From Thiotrichaceae bacterium (GTDB lineage Bacteria > Pseudomonadota > Gammaproteobacteria > Thiotrichales > Thiotrichaceae), in the NCBI GenBank assembly GCA_026991755.1, contig JALXAX010000012.1:24992-88991 (forward strand): DNA of 64,000 nucleotides, written 5' to 3'. Below the pieces are notes generated by a model that made no database searches, was not told where the DNA came from, and worked only from the letters and a program-made list of their open reading frames with translations. Shown piece after piece: positions 54,845 through 63,540 of this stretch. Position numbers and translations under genes: made by a program. How positions within the stretch are numbered: the stretch's first letter is position 1; each line of letters starts with the position of its first letter.

Positions 54845-56131
54845 ATGAATACAAGTCGTAGAAAATTTATCAAAGGCTCTTGTCTTATAGCAGCAACTGG
54901 AATGATGGGTCTACCCTCACTAGCACTAGGTGCAAGCAAAAAAGTAGTGATTGTCGGTGGGGGTACAGCGGGCGCAACAGCAGCAAGGTATTTGCATATG
55001 ACGGATGCAAGTATTGACATCACTATCATTGAAGTGAATAAAGACTATTACACCTGTTATCTAAGTAATGAGGTATTAAGTGGGGCTCGTACCCTCAATA
55101 CACTTAAGCATGGATATTCAGCCATCGTTAGTGGTGGTATTAAGGTGGTACATGACTATGTGACGGGTATTGATACAAGCGCTAAGAAAGTCACTACTAG
55201 AGGTGGTGCGACGTTTGATTATGACCGTTGTATTGTCGCCCCAGGTATTAGTTTTAAGTGGGATGCTATTGAGGGTTACGATGCAGAGGTAGCTGAGAAA
55301 GTCCCCCATGCTTGGAAAGCCGGTACGCAGACGATTACCTTGCGTGAACAATTAATGAGTATGAACGATGGTGGCACGGTGGTTATCGCTGCGCCACCTA
55401 ACCCTTTCCGTTGTCCTCCTGGGCCTCTTGAGCGTGTTAGCCAAATTTGTATGTATTTAAAGAAGGAAAAGCCTAAGTCAAAAGTGATTTATGTCGATCC
55501 TAAAAAGAAGTTCTCAAAATACAGCTTATTTATACAAGGTTGGGAGAAGTTCTATGATTTTGGTACCGACAACTCAATGATTGATTACATCAAAGAAGAC
55601 GGCATAGCTAAGCTTGATGCAGGTGCAATGAGTATCACAACTGCCTCTGGTAACACGATTAAAGGTGATGTCATCAATGTTATACCTGCCCAAATGGCTG
55701 GCAAGATGGCCTTAGAAGCAGGTTTAACCAATGATAAAGGCTGGTGCCCTATTGATTTGGGTACGTTCGAATCTAAGATTCACAAAGATATCCATATTAT
55801 TGGTGACGCTAGTATAGCCAAAGGCATGCCTAAGTCGGGTTATGCCGCGAACTCACAAGCAAAAGTGTGTGCTACTGCTGTAGCAGCGATGCTAAATGGT
55901 AAAGAGCCTGGTACACCTTCCTACGTGAATACATGTTACTCAGTGATTGCAAAAGACTGGGGTATTTCGGTTGCAGCGGTTTACCGCCTTGCAGAAGATC
56001 GCTCTAAGATCATTAAAATAGCTGGTGGTTTAACACCAATGGATGCATCTGCTGAAACTCACAGGCGTGAAGTAGCTAATGCTTATAGTTGGTTGAATAA
56101 TATTACTGCTGATGTATTTGGCGGTGGATAG
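54845..56131 (+). CDS. fccB: Flavocytochrome c sulfide dehydrogenase flavoprotein subunit
   Basis: 428 residues. A twin-arginine signal (SRRKFIKG, about 4-11) sends the folded flavoprotein to the periplasm. FAD-binding VVIVGGGTAGATAARYL lies at about 35-51. The redox-active Cys pair of the family is placed in YYTCYLSNEVLSG (about 76) and near the C-terminus in YVNTCYSVIAKDWG (about 361). The FCSD flavin domain and C-terminal domain (KDIHIIGDASIAKGMPKSGYAANSQAKVCA) match FccB/SoxF. It oxidises sulfide to polysulfide or sulfur. The usual cytochrome partner fccA is not adjacent; an FccA-like domain occurs 5 kb away. Confidence 0.9.
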   Translation: MNTSRRKFIKGSCLIAATGMMGLPSLALGASKKVVIVGGGTAGATAARYLHMTDASIDITIIEVNKDYYTCYLSNEVLSGARTLNTLKHGYSAIVSGGIKVVHDYVTGIDTSAKKVTTRGGATFDYDRCIVAPGISFKWDAIEGYDAEVAEKVPHAWKAGTQTITLREQLMSMNDGGTVVIAAPPNPFRCPPGPLERVSQICMYLKKEKPKSKVIYVDPKKKFSKYSLFIQGWEKFYDFGTDNSMIDYIKEDGIAKLDAGAMSITTASGNTIKGDVINVIPAQMAGKMALEAGLTNDKGWCPIDLGTFESKIHKDIHIIGDASIAKGMPKSGYAANSQAKVCATAVAAMLNGKEPGTPSYVNTCYSVIAKDWGISVAAVYRLAEDRSKIIKIAGGLTPMDASAETHRREVANAYSWLNNITADVFGGG

Positions 56132-56156
56132 CCATCTCTATTTTAGAGATGGCGTT
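56130..56156 (+). terminator. Terminator hairpin after fccB
   Basis: GCCATCTC/GAGATGGC with a 7-base loop, right at the stop codon of fccB and followed by GTTGATT. Confidence 0.5.
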
Positions 56157-56234
56157 GATTATATGGATTAAAAAGGTACTGTTTTCAGAGTCTTATTAAA
56201 GTGTAGCATTGAACCCCGTTATTGGAGGTGAGGG

Positions 56235-56861
56235 CTATAACAACGGTGCAATAAACTCATTAAAGTCTTCGTCTTCTAAACCGCCACGATGGATATAAAC
56301 AATAGTTCCTTCCTTATTAATAACGACAGTATAGGGAACAATTTGCTGATCATTACCAAACTTCTCTAATAAAGGTCCCGCTTCTGCTTGTGCTATCACC
56401 ATGGTTGGATAATTCATTTCTAAAGAACGTTCTACATTTTTAAGTTTATTGGCATCATCCAAGCCTACGCCTACAATTTGTAACCCTTTGTCTGAATAGG
56501 TATTTTGATAACGGACAAAGCGAGGGATCTCAAACTGACAGGGAGCACACCAGCTAGCCCAGAAGTTAAGCATAATCACTTTGCCTTTCCAGTCACTTAA
56601 GGTGCGTAAATCACCTTTAGTATCAGGTAGTTCAAAGGCTTTCATTTTCCAAATATTGTTAGTCTTTTCAGGAAGTCGAAGGGTGGCTGTTTTAGGTACT
56701 TCAGCGGGTGCTTCTTCTTTAGCCGTGCTCTCAATTTTTGTTGTATCTGTACTCGCGTTATCGGTGCTAGCATGCTGGTTAGAATAAAAATAAGTACCGA
56801 GAGTGCCCAGTCCGATTAAACCAATAACTAAGAGGAGGGCTTTCATTATTCCACTATTCAC
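56235..56861 (-). CDS. TlpA/ResA-type membrane-anchored thioredoxin
   Basis: 208 residues. An N-terminal membrane anchor (ALLLVIGLIGLGTLGTYF, about 8-25), a Glu/Thr-rich linker and a thioredoxin-like domain with active site WASWCAPC (about 108-115) and the family PYTVVINKEGTIV (about 176-188). It probably reduces or shuffles disulfides outside the membrane, for example for cytochrome c maturation. It overlaps the end of the parvulin gene by 8 bases, so the two are co-expressed. Confidence 0.88.
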   Translation of the reverse strand: MNSGIMKALLLVIGLIGLGTLGTYFYSNQHASTDNASTDTTKIESTAKEEAPAEVPKTATLRLPEKTNNIWKMKAFELPDTKGDLRTLSDWKGKVIMLNFWASWCAPCQFEIPRFVRYQNTYSDKGLQIVGVGLDDANKLKNVERSLEMNYPTMVIAQAEAGPLLEKFGNDQQIVPYTVVINKEGTIVYIHRGGLEDEDFNEFIAPLL

Positions 56862-58194
56862 TTCTTTTAGCCTCTTTGATAACCGGTTTTGCTTTTGTTT
56901 CAGGAGAGCCGAGTAATTTCCAGTCCACTTTGTATTTTTTCTGCAATTCTTCCAGATAGGTATGCATTTTCTCGTTAATGACTAACTGGCGCACTTTATC
57001 TTTCATGCCTGCAAAACGACGAACACCACCAGGACGGCGGTCAAGAATAGTAGCAATAATATAGCCTTTTTTAGTCTTGATAATGTCACTAATTTTTCCA
57101 TCATCTAGGTCTTTAATGGCATTCTCTATAACGGGGTTGCCTGAGCGTTCCCTAACCCAACCCATATCACCACGATGTTCACGACCATAAGGATCAATAC
57201 TGATTTCTCCAGCAATCTTAAACAGGCTTTCACCTTGCTTAATACGTGCCATAACATCAATCGCTTCTTCTTCCGTTTTTAACACGACCATGCCGATGTG
57301 CCAGCGCTGTGGAATAAAAGAGGCTTCTGGATGAGCTTTGTAATAGGCTTTTAAGGTGTCTTCATTACCCGCCCATTCTTCCTGTTTCTTTTCAAGAAAT
57401 AGTGCAGGTAGACGTTCTTTTATATAACCATCTACTTTGGGATCGACATCCACCCCTTCATCTTCTGCAGCTTTAGCTACCACTAAAAGCTCTGCTAGCT
57501 CATAGATCTTTTCTAGCAGTTGGTCTTTAGTTTTGATGCTGTCGGCTTTACTCACATCGTAGACGTCAGAAATAGAAACCTTTATACCGCTATCGCCTTC
57601 TAATACAACGGTATCAGGTTTGGCATCTATAGCTACTTTTGCTTCATGCAGAGTGACATGATATCTGTCGCGTAGGCTTTTTATAGTGAGCTTATATAAG
57701 CCGCTGTACTGGGTGGTAATGTAGTTTGATGTTGCCGCAGCCAGTGCATCACGATCACTACCGTATTCTTTTTTGAACTCAGCCTGTTTGTCTTCGGGTA
57801 TCTTTATTCGGTTACGCAAGCTATCCATATAATAACGATAGAGTAGACCTTTTTTAAAGTTATCTAGTTCTTTTATGAAAGCTTTGTCATTAGATAATGT
57901 CGATGATTCTGCCTCAAGACTGAGTAACCTAGAGGTTACTAATCGCTTGAGAATATTACCGCGAAGCGAACCCTGTTCTTTTTCACTCATGGTATTAAAT
58001 TGAGTATAAAACGGTGAGCTTCTTAATGCCTCTTCAAGATCAGTATCCGTTACCGTGAGACGGTCAATGCTGACTAACACATCATTTGTTTTAGTCGTGG
58101 GCTGTTGCACGGATGCATGCGCTATTGAGAGAGGTACTGCCAGTGAGGTTGCTATTGCGATAGGTAATATAAGGTTTGATAGTGAATTCTTCAT
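56854..58194 (-). CDS. Periplasmic parvulin-type peptidyl-prolyl isomerase
   Basis: 446 residues from ATG 58194. The frame runs to 58269, but the signal peptide MKNSLSNLILPIAIATSLAV fits the inner start. A SurA-like helical N-terminal part is followed by a PPIase domain at about 285-390 (RWHIGMVVLKTEEEAIDVM, GDMGWVRERSGNPVIENAI, TKKGYIIATILDRRPGGV). It is likely to help fold exported proteins. It is co-expressed with the TlpA-like gene and next to the seven-heme cytochrome, so those are plausible clients. Confidence 0.85.
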   Translation of the reverse strand: MKNSLSNLILPIAIATSLAVPLSIAHASVQQPTTKTNDVLVSIDRLTVTDTDLEEALRSSPFYTQFNTMSEKEQGSLRGNILKRLVTSRLLSLEAESSTLSNDKAFIKELDNFKKGLLYRYYMDSLRNRIKIPEDKQAEFKKEYGSDRDALAAATSNYITTQYSGLYKLTIKSLRDRYHVTLHEAKVAIDAKPDTVVLEGDSGIKVSISDVYDVSKADSIKTKDQLLEKIYELAELLVVAKAAEDEGVDVDPKVDGYIKERLPALFLEKKQEEWAGNEDTLKAYYKAHPEASFIPQRWHIGMVVLKTEEEAIDVMARIKQGESLFKIAGEISIDPYGREHRGDMGWVRERSGNPVIENAIKDLDDGKISDIIKTKKGYIIATILDRRPGGVRRFAGMKDKVRQLVINEKMHTYLEELQKKYKVDWKLLGSPETKAKPVIKEAKRSE

Positions 58195-58321
58195 GTTGTT
58201 TTTAACCGTTCTAGGGGAAACATTGATAAAAGCAGTCTTATTCAAAACTTCTTTTATCAAGATTGCCAAATTATTAAGGGGTTGATTTACTTTGCATTAC
58301 ATACTGACATAGTGTGATGCG

Positions 58322-58349
58322 CAAAAAGAGGGGAGCCGAAGCTCCCCCC
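58322..58349 (-). terminator. Intrinsic terminator of the seven-heme cytochrome gene
   Basis: On the minus strand GGGGAGC-TTCG-GCTCCCC forms a stem with a stable TTCG tetraloop followed by TCTTTTTG. Confidence 0.85.
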
Positions 58350-58370
58350 ACTACACTAAGTGCTTAGCAC

Positions 58371-60809
58371 TTATTCTCCGTCTTCATCATCTGGTATTTT
58401 ACCACCAAGATCAGGGGCAGACTCATGCATCCAGGAAACCGCAGCATCGTAATCATTTACTACTGATTTTCCATCAAACATGTATTCCTCATCGTCAGCT
58501 TTGACTAAGAACGGTACACCGCTCTCATTCACTTCATGACAAGCTGCACACTTGATTGGGCCGTGTGATCCATCAGGATTATACATAGCTGCTTGCTTAT
58601 AAGCCGTGCTATCTGTTCCAGGGTCTACAGGGTAAAGACCATGAATAGACTGGTGACATGCTTGACAAGCTAAACCTGCGTGACCTTTTGAGTAACGGTT
58701 TAAGCTGTACTTGCCTGGCTGGTTGATGGGGAAGGCAGCTCCGCCTTGACCTTCAACGTACGGTGCCGCATGACAGTTTGCACAATGTGGCTCACCTGCT
58801 GACAACCAGTATTCCTTACCATGCGTTGCCGCACTATAGGGAACCGCTGTTGAGCCAGTTGCACCCTTAGGTAAGTCCTTTGAAGCAACCTTGGTCATAG
58901 GGTTAGCTGAAAGAATACTAACGTTTACATCACCGTCTGCATCTTTAGAAACCATTGGGCCGTCACCTTTAAGAGCGATTACCGCGATATCAGGTGTCAT
59001 GTGATCAGGGTTCCAGAAATCAAGTACATGTGATTTCTTTACATCCGCTTCACCTTTGCTATTCAGCACAATTTTAGGATCAAGGTAAGTATCTGCCAAC
59101 TCCTGGACATCTTTCATACCCAATGCTTTAGCAATCTCTTCTAGAGATTTGTTTCTAAGCGTTTCACCTTCTTGTTTGAATGCTTGAGTGATGTTGTCAC
59201 GTTGGTATAGCTCACGAGTGATTTGGCTATGACAGTTTGTACACCATAATCCTTTACCACCTTTATCGTTGCCGATTTTAGCTACGTTATCCTGCAACCA
59301 CGTTCCAATCGCATTAAGATGTTCTTTTGTCTCAACCCCGTCTTTATCTTTGTTACGGTTAGAGTGAACATCACGACCAGCAAAACAACCTTTTGCATCA
59401 CGGTTATCACCATCAGCAAATGCATTTTTACCATCATCGGTAATCAGGATTCCATCCAATCCACCGTCTTGACGATGTGATGGGTGACATGCCTGACAAG
59501 CACCTGAACGACCTTGCGAATCAGGTAAAGGTGCTTTTTGTAGATGAGCAAAGTGCAATGCCTGTGTTAAAGGTTGGATAGGCTTTTCTTTGCCATCTTT
59601 TCCTTTATGCATTTTAGATTGCAATACGCCGATAACGTTATCCGCATGACATTTCTGACATAAAACAGGGTCACGACCAATACGGTTACTGACTTCACGG
59701 CCATCTGGCTTGTAGTTCTTCAAGAAGTCCGTGCCGTTGTGATCATCATGCATTTCCAAAACAGAAACAGAAGTTGCTTTTAGGTTAGCTATCCAATCTG
59801 ATGCACCTAATGACTTCCAGAAAGCTTTTTCCTGCTTGTACAGGTTAAACTTTTTGCCGTTAGCTGTTTCATTTGAATGACACTTTGAACAAGCTGGAGC
59901 GTCGATAGGGTTGGTACCTACGAAACGTACTGGCTCACCTGTGTGACTATCCAATATGGGTTTTCCATCTTCAGCATCTACTAATGCTACCCAGTTTTCC
60001 TGGAAAGGACGAATATCACTCTCAACTAAAGTCAAAGGACTCTTTGCCAAGGTTTCATCGTTAAACGGAGTCAGTGGAAGACCTAGTGCATCCCAGATTC
60101 CTGGGTTAGTTAGCAAGATGGGGACATTATCCAATACAGGAGATTTGGTGAAAACCTGTGTTCCATGTTCACCGGTGTAATGAAGGTGACCATCGCGCAT
60201 AGGGCTAGGAACTGCTGCACCAGCAGGGCCATTGTCCATGGGTACGGGTATTTGCAAACCAACATACTTCTTGTCTGCGTCTTTGCTGCCACCTGTAGGA
60301 TTAGTGCCTTTTAGATCTTTATAGACATATAAATGTGTCCAATAAGCATTGGCCACATTTTCATTAGCGGTATATTTACCATCACCATTAACATCGTAAG
60401 GAACGCTCCAATAAGCTAATTTTGCGCCTTCAGAGTAGGTATTGTTTACAAAGCCATAAGAGAGTTTCATGCGTTTCTTGCCATCGACAACAACATCATG
60501 CTCCTTCTCATCGGACTCTAACAATTCTGGATACTTCTTTTTCCCCGTAGCAGTCTTAATAACTTGCGACTGAACGGAATTATACGGTGGTAGCACACAG
60601 CAATATGTAAAATCAAAGCCCGTACAATGCATACCCAACTCATAGTTGATGGTTATGTTGTAGTCGTTCTTTGGTTTAGTTTTATCTATTGATTTCGCTT
60701 CTGTTGCATCTGTTTTTGCATCATCTGCGAATAGAGGTTGCTGTACTGCCAGAGTCACCGCACTAATAGCAACGCCTAACGCTGCCAATGCAAATGTTTT
60801 TCTGGTCAT
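58371..60809 (-). CDS. Seven-heme c-type cytochrome of unknown function
   Basis: 812 residues with a signal peptide (LGVAISAVTLAVQQPLFA, about 11-28). Seven CxxCH sites are seen: CSKCH (about 308), CQKCH (385), CQACH (438), CTNCH (526), CANCH (677), CQACH (717) and CAACH (755). The first 300 residues have no heme motif but contain a striking segment NYELGMHCTGFDFTYCCVLPP (in parts, about 55-75), with adjacent Cys. The protein may bind another metal or a substrate there. It has its own terminator and an FNR-type site upstream. The reaction is unknown; its neighbours suggest sulfur compound turnover. Confidence 0.85.
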   Translation of the reverse strand: MTRKTFALAALGVAISAVTLAVQQPLFADDAKTDATEAKSIDKTKPKNDYNITINYELGMHCTGFDFTYCCVLPPYNSVQSQVIKTATGKKKYPELLESDEKEHDVVVDGKKRMKLSYGFVNNTYSEGAKLAYWSVPYDVNGDGKYTANENVANAYWTHLYVYKDLKGTNPTGGSKDADKKYVGLQIPVPMDNGPAGAAVPSPMRDGHLHYTGEHGTQVFTKSPVLDNVPILLTNPGIWDALGLPLTPFNDETLAKSPLTLVESDIRPFQENWVALVDAEDGKPILDSHTGEPVRFVGTNPIDAPACSKCHSNETANGKKFNLYKQEKAFWKSLGASDWIANLKATSVSVLEMHDDHNGTDFLKNYKPDGREVSNRIGRDPVLCQKCHADNVIGVLQSKMHKGKDGKEKPIQPLTQALHFAHLQKAPLPDSQGRSGACQACHPSHRQDGGLDGILITDDGKNAFADGDNRDAKGCFAGRDVHSNRNKDKDGVETKEHLNAIGTWLQDNVAKIGNDKGGKGLWCTNCHSQITRELYQRDNITQAFKQEGETLRNKSLEEIAKALGMKDVQELADTYLDPKIVLNSKGEADVKKSHVLDFWNPDHMTPDIAVIALKGDGPMVSKDADGDVNVSILSANPMTKVASKDLPKGATGSTAVPYSAATHGKEYWLSAGEPHCANCHAAPYVEGQGGAAFPINQPGKYSLNRYSKGHAGLACQACHQSIHGLYPVDPGTDSTAYKQAAMYNPDGSHGPIKCAACHEVNESGVPFLVKADDEEYMFDGKSVVNDYDAAVSWMHESAPDLGGKIPDDEDGE

Positions 60810-60904
60810 ACTTTTAGCTCCTAACTTGGGTGGTTATGTGTAGCGCCGATACACATGTTTCTAATAAATGCCTAAAAATAAAGTGATGTAGATATCAAAG
60901 AAGA

Positions 60905-60948
60905 ATTTTAGACGCTAAAACCATATCAAATGGATTGACTTATATCAA
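60905..60948 (-). promoter_or_regulatory. FNR-type site and -10 element for the seven-heme gene
   Basis: The minus strand reads TTGATATAAGTCAA at 60935-60948, nine of ten matches to the FNR box TTGAT-N4-ATCAA. TAAAAT at 60905-60910 lies 24 bases further, close to class II activator spacing. The site is about 130 bases before the start codon. Confidence 0.55.
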
Positions 60949-60978
60949 TTAAATTAAAGGGGTAATTAAAAATACCTT

Positions 60979-61017
60979 AAAAAAAAAGAGTTAAACTAAT
61001 GTAAGTTAGTTTAACTC
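60979..61017 (-). terminator. Intrinsic terminator of the NapC-FccA fusion gene
   Basis: GAGTTAAACTAA and TTAGTTTAACTC form a 12-bp stem with a 6-base loop; on the minus strand it is followed by a run of nine T. Confidence 0.88.
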
Positions 61018-61031
61018 TTAAGTGATATTTG

Positions 61032-62228
61032 TTATTTGATCAAATATTCTATAATTTGTTGTTTCTGCTGATCATCAAGTTTTTTGAATTTTTTTGCCAT
61101 TTTTTTCGGCATTTCACGGCTTCCATCATCAAAATGAGAGAACTGTTTTACTAAATAATTTTTCGGTTGTCCTGCAATAATCCCAGCATCATCCTCTGGA
61201 TCTGTACCTCCATCGGCATGACATTTCTCACATTTTTTATCAAATAGCCCCGCACCGACTTCAGCCATTGTTTCTGAGGCACTTTGGTTATATCGAGTGT
61301 AAGTTTTATTTGCATAGTACTCACTCAATGCTAAAAGCTGTTCATCGCTCAAATCAGCCGTTAGCTTATTCATATCAGTGATTTCATTATCTGCATTCTG
61401 ATATTCATCACCTTTACGGTCTCCTCCCTTAAAAGCGACTAGAGCATCATGCAAATACACGGATGATGCACCAGAGATACTTGGGATTTCTGCTTCATGA
61501 CTGTTACCGTCCTTGCCATGGCAGGTGTTACAACTATTAACCACGTCAGTGAGTGCGCCAGCATCGGTCGCATCAGTACTTTGTATGCTTGGAGCTAATG
61601 GTGTCGCAGGAGGCTTAGGGGCGGCAGGTTTTGCTGTCTCTGTTTGTTTTGCAACAGGAGTGACTGGGGCGATTGCTACTTTCTCGCTATCAGGCTGTTG
61701 TTGTGTACTTGTTTCTTCTTCTGGCTCATCAGGCTCTTCATGGGCTACCCCTTTGTGACAATCAATACAGGTTTTCCCTTCTTTTTTGGCACGTTGATGT
61801 TTTTTAGAGGCCGACTTGTCTTGTTCTGAAAACATCATCGCATCCCAGCTATGACAACTACGACATTCACGTGAGTCCGTCTTCTTCATCTTGTCCCAAA
61901 CTCTGCTTGCCATTTCCCAGCGATGTGCCTCAAATTTTTCGGGTGTATCAATGGTGCCAAGAATTTCATGATAGACATCTTTCGCCGCCATGATTTTAGC
62001 CATTACTTTGGGTATTGTCGATTTGGGTACATGGCAATCTGCACAAGTAGCACGTACACCTGCGTGGTTTTTATAGTGAGGAGATTCTTTATATTCTGTG
62101 AAATTCTGTTGCATGGTATGACAAGAAGTACAAAACTCAACAGTATTAGTTGCTTTAAAAAAACTATTCATCCCTGCAAAAGATAAAAAGCCAAAAATAA
62201 AAACGCCCAGCAAACCCCACTTTCCCAT
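61032..62228 (-). CDS. NapC/NirT tetraheme cytochrome fused to an FccA-like diheme cytochrome
   Basis: 398 residues. A membrane anchor (LLGVFIFGFLSFAGM, about 6-20) is followed by a NapC/NirT domain with four heme sites: CTSCH 33-37, CADCH 62-66, CRSCH 122-126, CIDCH 154-158. A Pro/Ala/Glu-rich linker runs from about 163 to 225. The C-terminal part has two class I heme sites, CNTCH 233-237 and CEKCH 333-337. It reads DGGTDPEDDAGIIAGQPKNYL and MPKKMAKKFKKL as in FccA, the cytochrome subunit of sulfide dehydrogenase. NapC domains exchange electrons with quinol. The fusion could connect an FccB-type flavoprotein to the quinone pool. The ribosome site TAGGAGGAG is strong. Confidence 0.85.
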   Translation of the reverse strand: MGKWGLLGVFIFGFLSFAGMNSFFKATNTVEFCTSCHTMQQNFTEYKESPHYKNHAGVRATCADCHVPKSTIPKVMAKIMAAKDVYHEILGTIDTPEKFEAHRWEMASRVWDKMKKTDSRECRSCHSWDAMMFSEQDKSASKKHQRAKKEGKTCIDCHKGVAHEEPDEPEEETSTQQQPDSEKVAIAPVTPVAKQTETAKPAAPKPPATPLAPSIQSTDATDAGALTDVVNSCNTCHGKDGNSHEAEIPSISGASSVYLHDALVAFKGGDRKGDEYQNADNEITDMNKLTADLSDEQLLALSEYYANKTYTRYNQSASETMAEVGAGLFDKKCEKCHADGGTDPEDDAGIIAGQPKNYLVKQFSHFDDGSREMPKKMAKKFKKLDDQQKQQIIEYLIK

Positions 62229-62253
62229 AACTCCTCCTAAAAATAAAACTTAT

Positions 62254-62267
62254 CTGACTTATATCAA
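62254..62267 (-). promoter_or_regulatory. FNR-like palindrome just upstream of the NapC-FccA gene
   Basis: The minus strand reads TTGATATAAGTCAG, eight of ten matches to the FNR box and identical over 13 bases to the site before the seven-heme gene. It is only 26 bases before the start codon, which would suit repression more than activation. Confidence 0.4.
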
Positions 62268-62471
62268 TCAAACAAGTTTACACCATTAATTAATGATTGT
62301 AGAGGGCTTGCATGACATTGATATTTACGATTATCTTTAATTAAATTTGATAATGAAGTTTTATCAATATCATCGAGTAGAGGGCAATCTGAGCAGTTAC
62401 GAATTACGCTGAGTAGTTACGAATGTACAAGCGTTGCGTTTCTTGTTTTCCCTAAAGAGGGGATATGTTTC

Positions 62472-62558
62472 TAAAGGAGTCTCTGATTAACTTTGATCAG
62501 AATTTCTGGCAGATTCTAGCCTCAGAAAACGAACCATGAGTTGATCAGAGGTTCCTAA
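62472..62558. repeat. Family A element, short form
   Basis: AAAGGAGTCTCTGATTAACT and GAGTTGATCAGAGGTTCCTTT-like ends; about 87 bp, lacking the central palindrome of longer copies. Confidence 0.65.
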
Positions 62559-62574
62559 AGAGGAGCTATATAGC

Positions 62575-62940
62575 TTATCCTACACACCAGGCAGTAGGCC
62601 GCCGCATACCTGAAAGTTGGATGCCTTGTTGCATATAACCATTAGGGAAAAGCTTAAATAAGTATTTCTTAGCTTCTTTTTTATCCATGCCGTTCTCTAC
62701 CAAGAAATGTGTCGCTTCACGTACATCAGGTGTGACCTGATGCTCCTCGTGATATTCACGAATAAAATATAAAATGGGGAAGTGCTCGTCCGTAAAGGTA
62801 AGCCCCTTCCATTCGCTAGCCATCTTACGTGCTAGGTCTTCGTTCCAGTCGTCTTTATTTAATAAATAACCGTCAGGGCAACGCTCTACAGATAATTCGA
62901 TAGGGTTTCTCATGCTCATCTTTCTGTAATCCAGCTTCAA
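62575..62940 (-). CDS. tusE: TusE/DsrC-family sulfur relay protein
   Basis: 121 residues; ATG 62940 or in-frame ATG 62916. The family is shown by PDGYLLNKDDWNEDLARKMA, LTFTDEHFPILYFIREYHEEHQVTPDVREATHFL and the C-terminal arm ending RPTAWCVG. The C-terminal Cys (119) is present. The second Cys found eleven residues earlier in true DsrC is absent (the segment is QQGIQLSGM), so this is TusE-like or another RspA-type member rather than DsrC. It may carry persulfide in tRNA thiolation or regulation. An ending AWCVG instead of GCV is unusual. Confidence 0.82.
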   Translation of the reverse strand: MKLDYRKMSMRNPIELSVERCPDGYLLNKDDWNEDLARKMASEWKGLTFTDEHFPILYFIREYHEEHQVTPDVREATHFLVENGMDKKEAKKYLFKLFPNGYMQQGIQLSGMRRPTAWCVG

Positions 62941-63093
62941 AGAAAAGAAGTATCATATAGGATTGAAAATCTTTTTTGAATATCACCTATGGTAGGTCTT
63001 GACCTCTGTTTTGATGATATGGCTATAAAATGAAGGATTCAGTAGAAGTAGGTTTAGTCTCTTGAGGTTGATCTGAACCCATGTGGCTTCTGT

Positions 63094-63519
63094 TTATCTG
63101 TGGCTTTTATCTGTATCGTTATGTTCTGATGTTTTTGATTCTTGATAAGGTAGTTTAGTATGTCCATAACGCACGATTAATACCGAAAGAGTGAGTAAAA
63201 GGATAGTGATGGCTACTTCGAATAACTGCCATTGGGCAAAGGATTTGGAATCTAGAATGATGTATCTCGCTAAAGCGACAATAGCGATATAGATAGGGTA
63301 TCGAATGGGTAGACGATGTTGTTCGTAATAGATTTTCACCATCGCAATAATTTCGAGATAAATGAATAACAGTAGCAAGTCTTTTAAATCAACGTTCATC
63401 TTGTTGATCATGACCATCAGCTCTTGTCCCACAGCAATAATAGTTGCGATGATAATAAGTAGCAGACCTACTTGTTCGATGGCATGGAGTACTTTATTAA
63501 CCGTTCTATTTTTATTCAT
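63094..63519 (-). CDS. psiE: PsiE-like phosphate-starvation-inducible membrane protein
   Basis: 141 residues with four hydrophobic segments. The family pattern is clear: LLLIIIATIIAVGQELMVMI, DLLLLFIYLEIIAMVKIYYEQHRLPIRYPIYIAIVALARYIILD (in parts, about 46-90). Function is not known; expression is phosphate- and cAMP-linked in E. coli. It stands alone, followed by mobile repeats. Confidence 0.85.
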   Translation of the reverse strand: MNKNRTVNKVLHAIEQVGLLLIIIATIIAVGQELMVMINKMNVDLKDLLLLFIYLEIIAMVKIYYEQHRLPIRYPIYIAIVALARYIILDSKSFAQWQLFEVAITILLLTLSVLIVRYGHTKLPYQESKTSEHNDTDKSHR

Positions 63520-63540
63520 TGATTATTATCCAATAGTTAA

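Larger units (their letters stand above)
62229..62574. other. Intergenic region with FNR-like site and family A repeat
   Basis: Upstream region of the NapC-FccA gene, a direct repeat of GTTACGAAT-type sequence near 62395-62425, and a short family A copy. No gene is seen. Confidence 0.5.
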
